Shown here one piece after another: positions 1-8,654 of a stretch of 63,376 nucleotides of DNA; position 1 is the stretch's first letter, and every line of letters begins with the position of its first letter. Location: the NCBI GenBank assembly GCA_905182125.1, contig CAJJAV010000011.1:73934-137309 (forward strand), read 5' to 3'. A program made the translations under genes and the position numbers. The DNA is from an uncultured Candidatus Poseidoniales archaeon (GTDB taxonomy: Archaea; Thermoplasmatota; Poseidoniia; Poseidoniales; Poseidoniaceae). The notes below the pieces were generated by a model. It saw only the letters and a list, made by a program, of their open reading frames with translations. It ran no database searches and was not told the origin of the DNA.

Positions 1-2
1 GC

Positions 3-83
3 GTGGTTGGCTCAGGCTTGTTCAACAACAAGGCGTCGTTGAGCGAAAACCTTGACGTGATTCATACAGCCCTTCAAGGGTGA
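3..83 (+). CDS. 3' end of an unidentified gene (partial)
   Basis: An open frame enters from the left edge and ends at a TGA, giving about 26 residues that begin VVGSGLF and end HTALQG. The VVGSGLF stretch resembles a last beta strand of a TIM-barrel phosphate-binding region, but this is too short to assign a family. It lies just upstream of the GT4 gene with 18 bases between stop and start, so the two may be co-transcribed. Confidence 0.4.
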   Translation: MVGSGLFNNKASLSENLDVIHTALQG

Positions 84-101
84 AGAGAGGGTGGGAGCGT
101 C

Positions 102-1190
102 ATGCGCATTTTGCTCGTGTCGTTGTTGTACCCTCTGCCAACAAATGCTGCAAGAGGGACATTCGTCGCCGACCATGCCCTGGCGCTGAAAAAAGAGGGC
201 CATGATGTCAGGGTGGTCAACGCACTCCCTCGAATGTTGCGCTATCAGGAGGCCCGCAGGTCGACGCTTACGGGCGTGGCAAAAGCCCCGAGAACCTTTG
301 AGCACGGTGGCATCGACGTCTTCGCCCCTCGCTTCACTGCCCTGCCTGAGCATCCTTTACCTGGCCTCACCAAATGGAGCATGCGTCGAATGGCTCGACC
401 GATTGAATCCTGGCTTGGTGACTGGCGCCCCGAGACGATTGTATGCCACACACTGTGGCCTGCTGGCGTGTTGGCAAACCATCTTGCTCGGCGTTGGAAC
501 ATCCCGTGGAGCGCTGTCGTTCATGGCTGGGACATTGATGTCGGCCTCGAGCACAGTTCAGTGGGCGCACATCTCGCTCAGTTGATCAAGGCCCCAAACA
601 GACTTGTTGCTGTTTCGTCGAGGCTTGAACAACGGGTGTTGGAAGCTGGATGTGAGCGAGCGACCCTCTCGATGATTCCTTGCCATGTAGCGGTTGAAGA
701 TGAGTGGCTCAAACCAATGCGACCGTCCCCAAAGCGTTGGCGAAAATCAAAATTGGACCTGTTGTTTCCTGCCGATCCACGGCGCCCTGAGAAGAACCAC
801 ATGCTGGCTCTCAGGTGCGGCGAAGTGTTGGAACACCGGGGTTGGATCATCGGAATCACCACCCTCAAACAGCAGCCACGCCCCATTGTATGGGATCGTA
901 TGCTCGTTGCAGACCTCACGCTGATCACTTCAAAACGTGAATCTGGACCACTGGTGGCAAAAGAATCGATGGTCTGTGGGACGCCTGTGGTTTCGCTCAA
1001 CGTTGGCGATGTTGCTGAATTCCTGCCACCACTATGCATCGTCGAAGAAGCGACTGCTGAGGACTTAGCCGATGCCTGTGAAGCCGCGTTGAAGCACAAA
1101 TGGGAACAAGGGTTCGATTTGCCAGAACGGTTCACTCAAGCGCATGCGATGGCTCGGTGGAACGAACTGCTTCAAGACCTCGTGGCGTGA
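102..1190 (+). CDS. Glycosyltransferase family 4
   Basis: This 362-residue protein has the two-Rossmann GT-B layout of GT4 enzymes, which transfer a sugar from a nucleotide donor to a growing glycan at the inner membrane face. The N-terminus MRILLVSLLYPLP is the first strand. A donor-side segment around residues 280-300 (SKRESGPLVAKESMVCGTPVVS) carries the family E...G.P signature, although the usual E-x7-E spacing is only partly kept. The start follows a purine-rich stretch (gagagggtgggag). Its 3' end overlaps the convergent flippase gene by 59 bases. Sugar specificity cannot be read from the sequence. Confidence 0.85.
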   Translation: MRILLVSLLYPLPTNAARGTFVADHALALKKEGHDVRVVNALPRMLRYQEARRSTLTGVAKAPRTFEHGGIDVFAPRFTALPEHPLPGLTKWSMRRMARPIESWLGDWRPETIVCHTLWPAGVLANHLARRWNIPWSAVVHGWDIDVGLEHSSVGAHLAQLIKAPNRLVAVSSRLEQRVLEAGCERATLSMIPCHVAVEDEWLKPMRPSPKRWRKSKLDLLFPADPRRPEKNHMLALRCGEVLEHRGWIIGITTLKQQPRPIVWDRMLVADLTLITSKRESGPLVAKESMVCGTPVVSLNVGDVAEFLPPLCIVEEATAEDLADACEAALKHKWEQGFDLPERFTQAHAMARWNELLQDLVA

Positions 1191-2616
1191 AAGCGAACAA
1201 TCCTATGCCTACGAGGGCAACCAAAGAACCGACAACCAGTCCGTAGCATGTCAACAGCGACAAACTGAGACCAAACAACCAATCTTTCCATCGGTGTTGG
1301 AGGTACGATGGCCCTCCTGCCAGACCAATCGAAGTGCAGAGCATGAAACCTGCCGTGACGCTCGAAGCCACAGCGGCGGCAAGCAAGCCGTTTCCGATGG
1401 ATGCATCGCTTTGCCAACCGATCAACCAGCCGCCAAAAACCCCCGCAAACAGGACGACACCGGCAATGAAGCCGGTGAAATGCCAAGGCTTTGGTCCTGC
1501 CTGAAGAGCGGTGTAAGTTGGCGTGGCGAGCACTGTGCAGCACCAACCGAACAGCAGCACCATGAACAGTTGAACCGCTGAACCACCAAGGCTTCCATCC
1601 GTGTATTCAAGTGGAAAGGCGACAGGTAAGGCAAACCACACAATGGCTGCACCGCCGTACAATCCGTACGGAAGCAGGGAAAAGCAGAGATCGAGCGACC
1701 GATTCATCTGTTTATTGAATTCAATGGGATCATCCCGCCGCTCGCCTAACAAGGGCAACAAAGCCGCCCGCATGGCTTGTGGAATCACCAGGCCCGCCAG
1801 CCAAGCAAGTTGAGCGACATGGAACAAAGCGGCAGTATCGAGCCCAAGCGTGGCCCCAAGAATAAATTTCTCGATGCGCACCACATAGGGAAGTACGCCA
1901 AGGGTAATTGCGAACGGAAGCGCATGCAGGAGAAGCGAGCTGTTCGACGCCCATACTTCGCCAAGGGTCCCTTCCACCCCTTGTAGGGCAAGAGGTTGAA
2001 GCACGCTCTTTGACCACCAAAGTGACGCCGCTAACCCGACCAATGCACCGATGAAGAACGCCAATGCGAACATCGTTACAGAATGTGAACCCATCCAATA
2101 CAGCACGGCGTAACCAACCACCGTCACGCTACGTTCTGCCAATTTGGTCAAGGCTTCAAGACGCGCTTCGCCTCCAACTCGAAGAGCTGTTCGAGGCGCA
2201 TAGGATGCGATGTGAAGCAGGGCGATTCCTGCACAAAGCATCAACAACGGCGCATTCTCGCGCCATGCCTCGTCGACAAACGGAGTGAACACTGCGGCGA
2301 AAAGAAGAAACGGAAGCAAGGCCAATGCTTGCAGGCGATAAATTCTGAAAATGCTCGGCCATACTCGGTGCAAGGCCTTGGCTCCATCGCGGGCAAGAAG
2401 TGTTGGTAGACCGAGGTCGACAATTAGAAACAGCGTTGCGAATGCATCGAACACGATGATGAAGAGGCCGAAATTCTCCGTGCTCAGCGCTCGCGTTAGC
2501 AACACTTGTCCAAACAAGGCAAGGAACACAGCGAGAAGATCAGACCCTCCAAGCCATGCCGAATCCCGCCCCATCTGGGGTTTGCGGGGATTGGCCGGAA
2601 CTGAATCCGCGTCCAT
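1132..2616 (-). CDS. Wzx-like polysaccharide flippase (MATE/MOP superfamily)
   Basis: A 494-residue polytopic membrane protein with about 12-14 hydrophobic segments. The N-terminal helix region (GGSDLLAVFLALFGQVLLTRALSTENFG) is typical of oligosaccharide flippases that move lipid-linked sugars across the membrane. The frame stays open upstream to 2766, but that part is antisense to the bolA start and not hydrophobic. The ATG at 2616 (MDADSV) or the one at 2574 (MGRDSA) is therefore preferred. It is convergent with the GT4 gene and probably serves the same glycan pathway as the 4.4-28 kb locus. Confidence 0.8.
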   Translation of the reverse strand: MDADSVPANPRKPQMGRDSAWLGGSDLLAVFLALFGQVLLTRALSTENFGLFIIVFDAFATLFLIVDLGLPTLLARDGAKALHRVWPSIFRIYRLQALALLPFLLFAAVFTPFVDEAWRENAPLLMLCAGIALLHIASYAPRTALRVGGEARLEALTKLAERSVTVVGYAVLYWMGSHSVTMFALAFFIGALVGLAASLWWSKSVLQPLALQGVEGTLGEVWASNSSLLLHALPFAITLGVLPYVVRIEKFILGATLGLDTAALFHVAQLAWLAGLVIPQAMRAALLPLLGERRDDPIEFNKQMNRSLDLCFSLLPYGLYGGAAIVWFALPVAFPLEYTDGSLGGSAVQLFMVLLFGWCCTVLATPTYTALQAGPKPWHFTGFIAGVVLFAGVFGGWLIGWQSDASIGNGLLAAAVASSVTAGFMLCTSIGLAGGPSYLQHRWKDWLFGLSLSLLTCYGLVVGSLVALVGIGLFAFTPRGLEAVRSTEPSHALE

Positions 2617-2707
2617 GTGACATGGTGACTTCCCCAGCCCTTCAAGCATCGCTTCAAAGAGCGCAGGTTCAAAGCCATCAACACACACGGCAATATGAGG
2701 CGTCAGT

Positions 2708-3028
2708 ATGGTCAGCAGCGAATGGGTAGAAGCAGAAGTACGCAAAGCTGTGCCTGAGGCAACCATCGAAGTCCTTGACCTCCACGGCTCTGGCGACCAC
2801 TTTCATGTTCGAGTGATTTCTTCGACGTTTGATGGAGTGCGCCCTTTACAACGCCAAAAAACTGTTCTGGCCGTCATGAAACAACACATTCCCCATCCCG
2901 TCCATGCGCTTGACCTCAAGTGCATGACTCCCGCCCAGGCCGAGGTGGCCGGCAACACAGCATTCGACCCCCACGGGGGCGGACAAGGCGTACACATACG
3001 CCGAATCAACAAAATCAAAAAGGAGTGA
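2708..3028 (+). CDS. BolA family protein
   Basis: A 106-residue protein of BolA/YrbA size and pattern. A mid-protein GDHFHVRVIS strand carries the family histidine region, a helix around residues 47-60 follows (RQKTVLAVMKQHI), and a HALDLKCMTP strand comes after that. BolA proteins pair with CGFS monothiol glutaredoxins to bind a shared 2Fe-2S cluster. The glutaredoxin gene follows after 5 bases, which strongly supports the assignment. The C-terminal Gly/Lys-rich tail (HGGGQGVHIRRINKIKKE) extends past the usual BolA end. Its 5' region lies opposite the upstream extension of the flippase frame. Confidence 0.87.
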   Translation: MVSSEWVEAEVRKAVPEATIEVLDLHGSGDHFHVRVISSTFDGVRPLQRQKTVLAVMKQHIPHPVHALDLKCMTPAQAEVAGNTAFDPHGGGQGVHIRRINKIKKE

Positions 3029-3033
3029 AATGA

Positions 3034-3366
3034 ATGGACTGGACACCTGAAGAATTGCAAGCAATCGTCGATGAACACGCACTTGTGCTGTTCATGAAAG
3101 GCAACCCAAATGAACCTCAATGTGGTTTCTCAAACCGCGCTGCTCAAGTGATGCAACAATTCTCTGAGCAAGTCGACGAGCCCTTCGCAGCCGTCAACAT
3201 CCTCAGCGATCCTCGCGCCATTCCATCGGTTTGCGCTTGGTCCGATTTCCCAACCATGCCTCAAATCTTTGTTCAAGGTGAATTGGTTGGTGGATCTGAC
3301 ATCGCTCTAGAAATGCTCCAAGATGGTAGCATGAAAGAGATGTACGACGCTGGCCGCACTGCTTGA
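3034..3366 (+). CDS. Monothiol glutaredoxin (CGFS type, Grx4-like)
   Basis: This 110-residue thioredoxin-fold protein has the diagnostic CGFS active site at residues 30-33, preceded by VLFMKGNPNEPQ, as in Grx4/Grx5. The SDFPTMPQIFVQGELVGGSD segment holds the cis-proline (TMPQ) and the GG glutathione-binding site. CGFS glutaredoxins carry and transfer 2Fe-2S clusters, usually with BolA partners. The ribosome-binding site AAGGAGTGA lies 5 bases before the ATG. It forms a two-gene unit with bolA, pointing to cytosolic iron-sulfur trafficking or iron sensing. Confidence 0.93.
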   Translation: MDWTPEELQAIVDEHALVLFMKGNPNEPQCGFSNRAAQVMQQFSEQVDEPFAAVNILSDPRAIPSVCAWSDFPTMPQIFVQGELVGGSDIALEMLQDGSMKEMYDAGRTA

Positions 3367-3421
3367 ACGCTCGATGTCAAACGAACGGGCATGAATGGAA
3401 AGCACGCAAGGAGTGAATCCC

Positions 3422-4393
3422 TTGAGCCACAGCGGCCTTTCAATGTGGTACCATCCACTCTACACCGGTGGCATTCATCCAGACGCCCGCTTTCCTCGGG
3501 ACAGGTACATTCGTGTGTTGGAACGCCTCACTCCGTTTATCTCGAAGAGCGAAGAACCTGCTGATTTAGAAGCATCCATTCGGATCAGCAATCCCAAACC
3601 CATCAAGCGGGAGCACCTTTTGCTGGCCCATGATGCTGAGTATGTCGATCGCTTCCTTGCTGGAAGCCTCACTGAGAAGGAAATCAGGCGCATCGGTTTG
3701 ACGCCGTGGACCGACGACATGATCCAACGGACCCTTTTGCTGATGGGCGGTGCTGTGGAAGCGACAGAACATGCGGTTCAATTCGGAGGAATTTCAGCAA
3801 ACATGGCTGGAGGGACCCACCATGCGCATCGAGCGTTCGGCTCGGGCTATTGCGTGTTCAACGATTTGGCCGTTAGCGCCCTTCACGCTCTAAACAACCT
3901 CAACGTTGGCAGGGTAGCCGTGCTTGACCTCGATGTCCACCAAGGCGACGGCACGGCAACCGCGCTTCAACACGTTCAGGAGGCGCTCACGGTGTCGGTT
4001 CATTGCGATGTGAACTTCCCATTCCGAAAGTCAATCAGCGACCATGATTTGCCACTTGCAGCCGAAAGCGGTGACATGCTCTACCTTGAAGCGGTGGAGG
4101 AAGCTTTGGATCTCTGCTTTAATCATCAACCTGAGTTGTTGCTTTTCCAAGCCGGCGTTGACGCATTGACCACTGACGCATTGGGAAAACTCAATGTTTC
4201 ACGCCTCGGGATGAAGCAACGAAATGACATGGTGTTCGAGCGTGCAACCAAACTCAAGGTACCCGTGGTGGTGTTCATGGGTGGCGGTTACGCTAAGCCT
4301 CTTGACCACACCATTGACGCCTTCGAGGATTTATTCACCCAGGCAGCCCAATGGTCCATGGGTCAAGGATCAACTCCACCTCATGTTCGATGA
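3422..4393 (+). CDS. Histone deacetylase superfamily (AcuC/HDAC-like) deacetylase
   Basis: The protein has the arginase/HDAC-fold core: GGTHHAHR with the paired catalytic histidines, CVFNDLAVSA, LDLDVHQGDGTA with zinc-binding Asp and His, a second Asp in AGVDALTTD, and the closing MGGGYA loop. Family members remove acetyl groups from lysine, polyamines or acetoin-related substrates using zinc. The frame is open to an ATG at 3395. However, AAGGAGTGA, the same Shine-Dalgarno used by the upstream glutaredoxin, sits 5-8 bases before the TTG at 3422, so I prefer that start (323 aa). The substrate is unknown. Confidence 0.85.
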   Translation: MSHSGLSMWYHPLYTGGIHPDARFPRDRYIRVLERLTPFISKSEEPADLEASIRISNPKPIKREHLLLAHDAEYVDRFLAGSLTEKEIRRIGLTPWTDDMIQRTLLLMGGAVEATEHAVQFGGISANMAGGTHHAHRAFGSGYCVFNDLAVSALHALNNLNVGRVAVLDLDVHQGDGTATALQHVQEALTVSVHCDVNFPFRKSISDHDLPLAAESGDMLYLEAVEEALDLCFNHQPELLLFQAGVDALTTDALGKLNVSRLGMKQRNDMVFERATKLKVPVVVFMGGGYAKPLDHTIDAFEDLFTQAAQWSMGQGSTPPHVR

Positions 4394-4395
4394 GC

Positions 4396-4572
4396 TTACG
4401 GGTTCAACGGGCGAGGATTGTCGGTGAGGTCGGGCACTGATGAATCACGACCATTGCGAACAGCACCTGGTAACAGGACAAGGGCCGGAAGGCCTACGAT
4501 CAGGTGCAATAGATTGAGCATGATGGCCGCTTCGACGGTCCCTGAACGAAACGAGTACATTCCGTAGGCCAT
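4396..4572 (-). CDS. Possible 58-residue membrane peptide
   Basis: A short frame of 58 codons begins at an ATG that follows GGTGAG and an in-frame stop. It encodes MAYGMYSFRSG, then one hydrophobic segment (residues 15-36, AAIMLNLLHLIVGLPALVLL), then a polar proline-rich tail. It fills the gap between the convergent HDAC gene and the PP-loop gene almost completely. No family is recognised. It may equally be chance coding potential. Confidence 0.4.
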   Translation of the reverse strand: MAYGMYSFRSGTVEAAIMLNLLHLIVGLPALVLLPGAVRNGRDSSVPDLTDNPRPLNP

Positions 4573-4593
4573 TGCTCACCAACCGCAGCATTC

Positions 4594-5730
4594 CTAAGGG
4601 TCGGCGTGAGTAAAGTTTGTTTGTGAAGTAAAATCGAAAAGGGGTTGTGGCGTTTCTAATTCTTCGATTCCATATTGCAGTAACTTGTCAAGAAAGTACC
4701 CTCTGAGAGATTCTGGCATATATTCTAAAGACTGAGCGAACCATTTATCCACCCATGAGATGTCTAAATTAATGTCATCTATTCGAGGGTGGGATAAGCC
4801 GTTGTTGTCTCTCGCCCACAGAAGACTAGGCAACATCGGAATATAGGCGGTATTGAGTTTTCTTTCGACTTCTTTATTGGTAGGGAGTGGATCTCCTTGC
4901 AGCCCCCTCTTTCGGAAGCACTTGAGGCAATTATTACAGGGCATTCCATGCTCCCCTCGCATACACCCCATAGAGTATTTCAAGCCCGATTCTTCGGCAA
5001 TTCTGGTGGTAAGAACCTCTGTCAAACCTGCACATGGGACACAGTACTCAAGTCCTGTGCCTCTAAAGGCGCGCATCATCGTTCCCAAATCTTTCGAGCG
5101 AAATTTTGTGCCGTGTCCATGTGGTCCATAGAGATACATACTCTCCAAAACATTACCATCTGCGAGAGTGTGTAGATCATAGTATTCTGAAAATAAGATT
5201 CCAGTCGTGGTAAATCCAGCATCTCCATAGTATCCTTTCGTTTTCCCGTAGACTGTAGGCAGTTCATCACAATTTGAGATTATTGCAACTCCATTGACTT
5301 CTTTTACCGACAGAAGCGCATTTTCAATTTTGTGCATTCCAGTTGGATTCGCTACTTGTGTGTATATTGGAATGCAAGAAGGTAGCAATTGAAGCACGGC
5401 TGATGAATCCACACCCCCTGAAAACGCAACACCAACATTTTTTCTTCCACCGATTGTAGGTATTTTTCTTTCTTCATTCGATGGGGCTTCCTCATCGAAT
5501 AAAACCAATGGAGGTTCTTGAATTGGTATTTCTAACTCGACTCTTTCTTTGAACGGCGTAAGATAGACAAACTCTGCTAAACCCAAAACATGCAAACTCG
5601 GCATGGTATAATTACCAGGGACAACCCAAAAGATTTCCATTTCAGGGTGGTGAAAAATCAATTTGCCGTCTTTTAAGTCCCACCTATCTGATCTGCTGAG
5701 CCTATCGAATTTCTCACCCACAGTAATCAC
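4594..5730 (-). CDS. PP-loop ATP-pyrophosphatase-like protein (glycan locus paralogue 1)
   Basis: A 378-residue protein with a PP-loop (SGGVDSS, residues 104-110), the ATP-binding signature of the adenine nucleotide alpha-hydrolase fold. Such enzymes adenylate a carbonyl or amide oxygen before amidation or thiolation. A cysteine cluster at C256, C265, C268 and C271 (pattern C-x8-C-x2-C-x2-C, followed by FRK) probably binds zinc or an iron-sulfur cluster. The start is a GTG with AAGGGATGAT upstream. It sits downstream of the cysteate-synthase-like gene on the same strand. A longer paralogue lies at 14826-16346. N-acetyl-sugar amidotransferases (WbpG type) are a possible functional analogue, but that link is inference. 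Confidence 0.75.
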   Translation of the reverse strand: MITVGEKFDRLSRSDRWDLKDGKLIFHHPEMEIFWVVPGNYTMPSLHVLGLAEFVYLTPFKERVELEIPIQEPPLVLFDEEAPSNEERKIPTIGGRKNVGVAFSGGVDSSAVLQLLPSCIPIYTQVANPTGMHKIENALLSVKEVNGVAIISNCDELPTVYGKTKGYYGDAGFTTTGILFSEYYDLHTLADGNVLESMYLYGPHGHGTKFRSKDLGTMMRAFRGTGLEYCVPCAGLTEVLTTRIAEESGLKYSMGCMRGEHGMPCNNCLKCFRKRGLQGDPLPTNKEVERKLNTAYIPMLPSLLWARDNNGLSHPRIDDINLDISWVDKWFAQSLEYMPESLRGYFLDKLLQYGIEELETPQPLFDFTSQTNFTHADP

Positions 5731-5778
5731 ATCATCCCTTTTATTTCGACTGTTTGAATTATCAGAATAGTGTGCTTA

Positions 5779-7023
5779 TTATGTGTGTTCTAATGCTTCA
5801 ATTATCATCGCAGCACCGTTTGCTTTTGTCACGCGGAGCCATGGGTCTACGACTGCTGTTTCATGTTCTTGCTTGAGACGATCCACACCACCACCGCTGA
5901 TGTTGAGCACGGTGCAGTCATTTGGCCCGACTTCACCCGAAGCCAAGGCTTGCTGTAGACTTGCTAAAGCCACTGCACCTGGGGTCATGATGTCGATGCC
6001 TTCGATGGATTCGTACAGGTCCTTTGCCACCATAGCAACCTCGCGTTCGACCACGTAGGTTTGACCGTTGGAGGCTTTGAGAATGTCGTGAACCGCCCCG
6101 ACTTCACCGTAAGCAGGACCTTTATTCATCAAATAATCTGAATAGACTTCGACGTCCTGTCGCGGGTAATCTTCGGGCACCAAGTGATCTCGTTTTGCTT
6201 GCCACGCGTTGTGGATGGGGCAATGCTCTACGTTTTGTGACAAGTGCTGACGAGGTGCTGGTCCTTCAAACTGACCTGATTCAATCAAGCGGTCTGCCAT
6301 CTCATGCACACCGATTGGACCAGGTCCACCGCCGATGCCTTGGAAATAATGATCCGGTAATTGTCCGATGGCAAAAGCAGCATCGAGCAGCAGTGAGCCG
6401 ATGCCGTCTCGGCGAGCAACGTTGTGGACGCTGCCTTCCATTTGCCAACCAGTGAGGACTTTTGCGATGCCTTTAGCGACTGTTTTCGCATCGTAATAAT
6501 CACCGTCTTCGACGACAACGACCTTGACGGAATCCGTTGGGTGGCCTTTTTTTGTCCAAATCCGATGACCGTGATCTTTGCCAACCACCACAATCAGCGG
6601 CATGTTGTCAAGACCACAAAAATGCGTGAAACCGCGCGCAGTGTTGCCTGCACTGGCACAGATGAGGCCTGTGCAATTGTGATCGCGTAGGCGTTGAATG
6701 GTCGGAACGGCTTCCATGTCTTTGAAACTCCCTGTGGGGCATAGGCCCCCTTTTTCCGGCCAGTAGCCGTGAAAGGTGACCCAGAGATTGCTCATACCGA
6801 GCGCTTTTCCAAGGGCTTCTGCCTTGTAGGTCGTGGTTCCTGCCACATACTCGTTGGAGGTTGTGGTTGGGATCCAATCGAGGTACTTCCAAACACCCTG
6901 AAGCGGTTTGACTTCCATGGGCCCGTTAAATTGAGCTTGTAGAAGGGCGTTGTCGGTGTACTTGAGGGTGTAAGCGTCTTCGAGGAGATCTCCTGTTCCG
7001 AGGCATTTGAGCATGTACTTCAT
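5779..7023 (-). CDS. Cysteate synthase / threonine synthase-like PLP enzyme
   Basis: A 414-residue fold type II PLP enzyme. CPTGSFKDMEA carries the Schiff-base lysine (K101), SAGNTARG (124-131) the substrate-carboxylate loop, and GIGGGPGP a phosphate-binding glycine loop. The overall pattern and length match cysteate synthases, which make L-cysteate from O-phosphoserine and sulfite, more than classical threonine synthases. There is no threonine-pathway gene nearby. It is 48 bases from the PP-loop gene on the same strand, inside a polysaccharide locus. A sulfonated amino acid for surface decoration is therefore a reasonable, unproven role. Threonine synthase remains the alternative. Confidence 0.75.
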   Translation of the reverse strand: MKYMLKCLGTGDLLEDAYTLKYTDNALLQAQFNGPMEVKPLQGVWKYLDWIPTTTSNEYVAGTTTYKAEALGKALGMSNLWVTFHGYWPEKGGLCPTGSFKDMEAVPTIQRLRDHNCTGLICASAGNTARGFTHFCGLDNMPLIVVVGKDHGHRIWTKKGHPTDSVKVVVVEDGDYYDAKTVAKGIAKVLTGWQMEGSVHNVARRDGIGSLLLDAAFAIGQLPDHYFQGIGGGPGPIGVHEMADRLIESGQFEGPAPRQHLSQNVEHCPIHNAWQAKRDHLVPEDYPRQDVEVYSDYLMNKGPAYGEVGAVHDILKASNGQTYVVEREVAMVAKDLYESIEGIDIMTPGAVALASLQQALASGEVGPNDCTVLNISGGGVDRLKQEHETAVVDPWLRVTKANGAAMIIEALEHT

Positions 7024-7176
7024 TAATTACACCTTGAGGTAGGTACCAACATATTTGTCCAAAAGTGATGTCTGTTTAACCATTTGCTCTCAAGAGAGAG
7101 ACTTTACTGCAGCCTCATGAGTTGAGCGGTGGCCAACGGCATGGGCCTTCCACCCCATTGCCTTCAAGCCCTCAAC

Positions 7177-8625
7177 TCAGAATCTAAAATAAATGAAATC
7201 AATTGTTTCCATAGGACGAAGGTAGAATGCGAGTATGAGCATAAGGCCACATAGGAGTAAAAGGGATAGTGTCTGGAAAGCCACTCCTTTCCACCACCAA
7301 TCTTGCCGCTCATCACCGTGAAGAAGGATAAATGAAAATACCAACGAAAAGGTGAGGAACTGTATTTCCGGTAATGTTTCACTCATTTCACTCCAATCGA
7401 AGTGGCCCCCAATTCCGAGAAAGGTTTTCATTGAAGGGATGAGGATCTTAGTGTCTTCAACTCGGAATATAAGCCATGTGAAGAAGATGAGGTATTGAGT
7501 GGTAATCCAAGAAAAAACAGTACCAATTTTTCCTGATTTGGAGAAGAAGATTTTCACCATAGAAGTTTTACTTGCAAAACGGTGAACAATCAACAGTATG
7601 CCGTGAATTAAACCCCATAGTACAAAATTCCACGAGGCCCCGTGCCATAACCCACCAAGCAACATGGTTGCCATAAGTGCGAAAATCATCCTTCTTGTTC
7701 CGTTTCTTGAGCCCCCGAGCGGGATGTAAAGATAATCGCGAAGCCATGTTGATAGAGAAATATGCCATCGGCGCCAAAAATCTTGGGGTGAAGTTGCCGC
7801 ATAAGGCGTGTCAAAGTTTTCTGGCAACTTTACCCCGATGAGATGCGCCGAGCCGATTGCAATATCAGTATATGCAGAAAAGTCACAATAAATCTGTATC
7901 CCGAAACACAGAGCGCCCCACCAAATTAATCCAGTATTCATTAGATGATCGCCTTCAATGAACACCGCATTTGCATGCAGCGCCACGTTATCTGCGATAA
8001 CCAGTTTTTTCGCGATTCCATAAATAATCAGTGTAAGCCCTAATCGAAAACGATAGGAATCTGTTTTCAGAGGAGATTTGATTTGTTTTCGGAAGTGTTC
8101 GGCACGTACAATTGGGCCCGCTACCAACTGTGGGAAAAAGGCGGCATAACAAGCAAAGTCTGTGAAGGAATCATACGGTGATTGTTTCTTCCGGTAAATA
8201 TCAATCGTGTAGGACATGGTTTGAAAAGTGTAAAACGAAATTCCCACAGGAAGTGCTAATCCAAATGCATCTATGCCTTGAGTTCCATTTATCTGCAGCG
8301 TGACTAAATTCAAGCTTTCAATAATGAAATCAAGATACTTGAAGATTCCAAGAATTGTTAGATTTGTTATTAAACTCAATTTCAACCAATTCTTTCGTAC
8401 TTTTTGCACGTCAGATTGATGCATCTTTTTGCCAGCAGTCCAATCGATGCATGTCGATACAAGAAGAAGGATCACGTGCCAACCTGAGGCAAGCCAAAAG
8501 AAAGTGTAGCTACAGGTAAGCAGAATCAGAATTTGTGTCCGCCTACGCTTTGATGCGAAGCCGATGGTTAACACAAAGACCAGTGGTAGGAAATAAAGAT
8601 AGTAAGATGGTGTGACAAAATCCAT
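7177..8625 (-). CDS. MBOAT family O-acyltransferase (AlgI-like)
   Basis: A 482-residue polytopic membrane protein of the MBOAT family. It carries FWRRWHISLSTWLRDY and the GGLWHGASWNF segment with the invariant catalytic histidine. AlgI-type members pass acyl groups from the cytoplasm to an exported polysaccharide. The frame extends 11 codons upstream, but GAGGGAGGAATAAGT immediately precedes the ATG at 8625, which fixes the start there. It follows the SGNH-like gene by about 30 bases on the same strand. The pair mirrors AlgI with AlgJ/AlgX acetylation systems. Confidence 0.9.
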   Translation of the reverse strand: MDFVTPSYYLYFLPLVFVLTIGFASKRRRTQILILLTCSYTFFWLASGWHVILLLVSTCIDWTAGKKMHQSDVQKVRKNWLKLSLITNLTILGIFKYLDFIIESLNLVTLQINGTQGIDAFGLALPVGISFYTFQTMSYTIDIYRKKQSPYDSFTDFACYAAFFPQLVAGPIVRAEHFRKQIKSPLKTDSYRFRLGLTLIIYGIAKKLVIADNVALHANAVFIEGDHLMNTGLIWWGALCFGIQIYCDFSAYTDIAIGSAHLIGVKLPENFDTPYAATSPQDFWRRWHISLSTWLRDYLYIPLGGSRNGTRRMIFALMATMLLGGLWHGASWNFVLWGLIHGILLIVHRFASKTSMVKIFFSKSGKIGTVFSWITTQYLIFFTWLIFRVEDTKILIPSMKTFLGIGGHFDWSEMSETLPEIQFLTFSLVFSFILLHGDERQDWWWKGVAFQTLSLLLLCGLMLILAFYLRPMETIDFIYFRF

Positions 8626-8654
8626 ACTTATTCCTCCCTCTTGATGATGGATAA

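Noticed and set aside
2617-2766. N-terminal extension of the flippase
   Set aside because: It is antisense to the start of bolA and not hydrophobic; an ATG at 2616 gives the normal protein.
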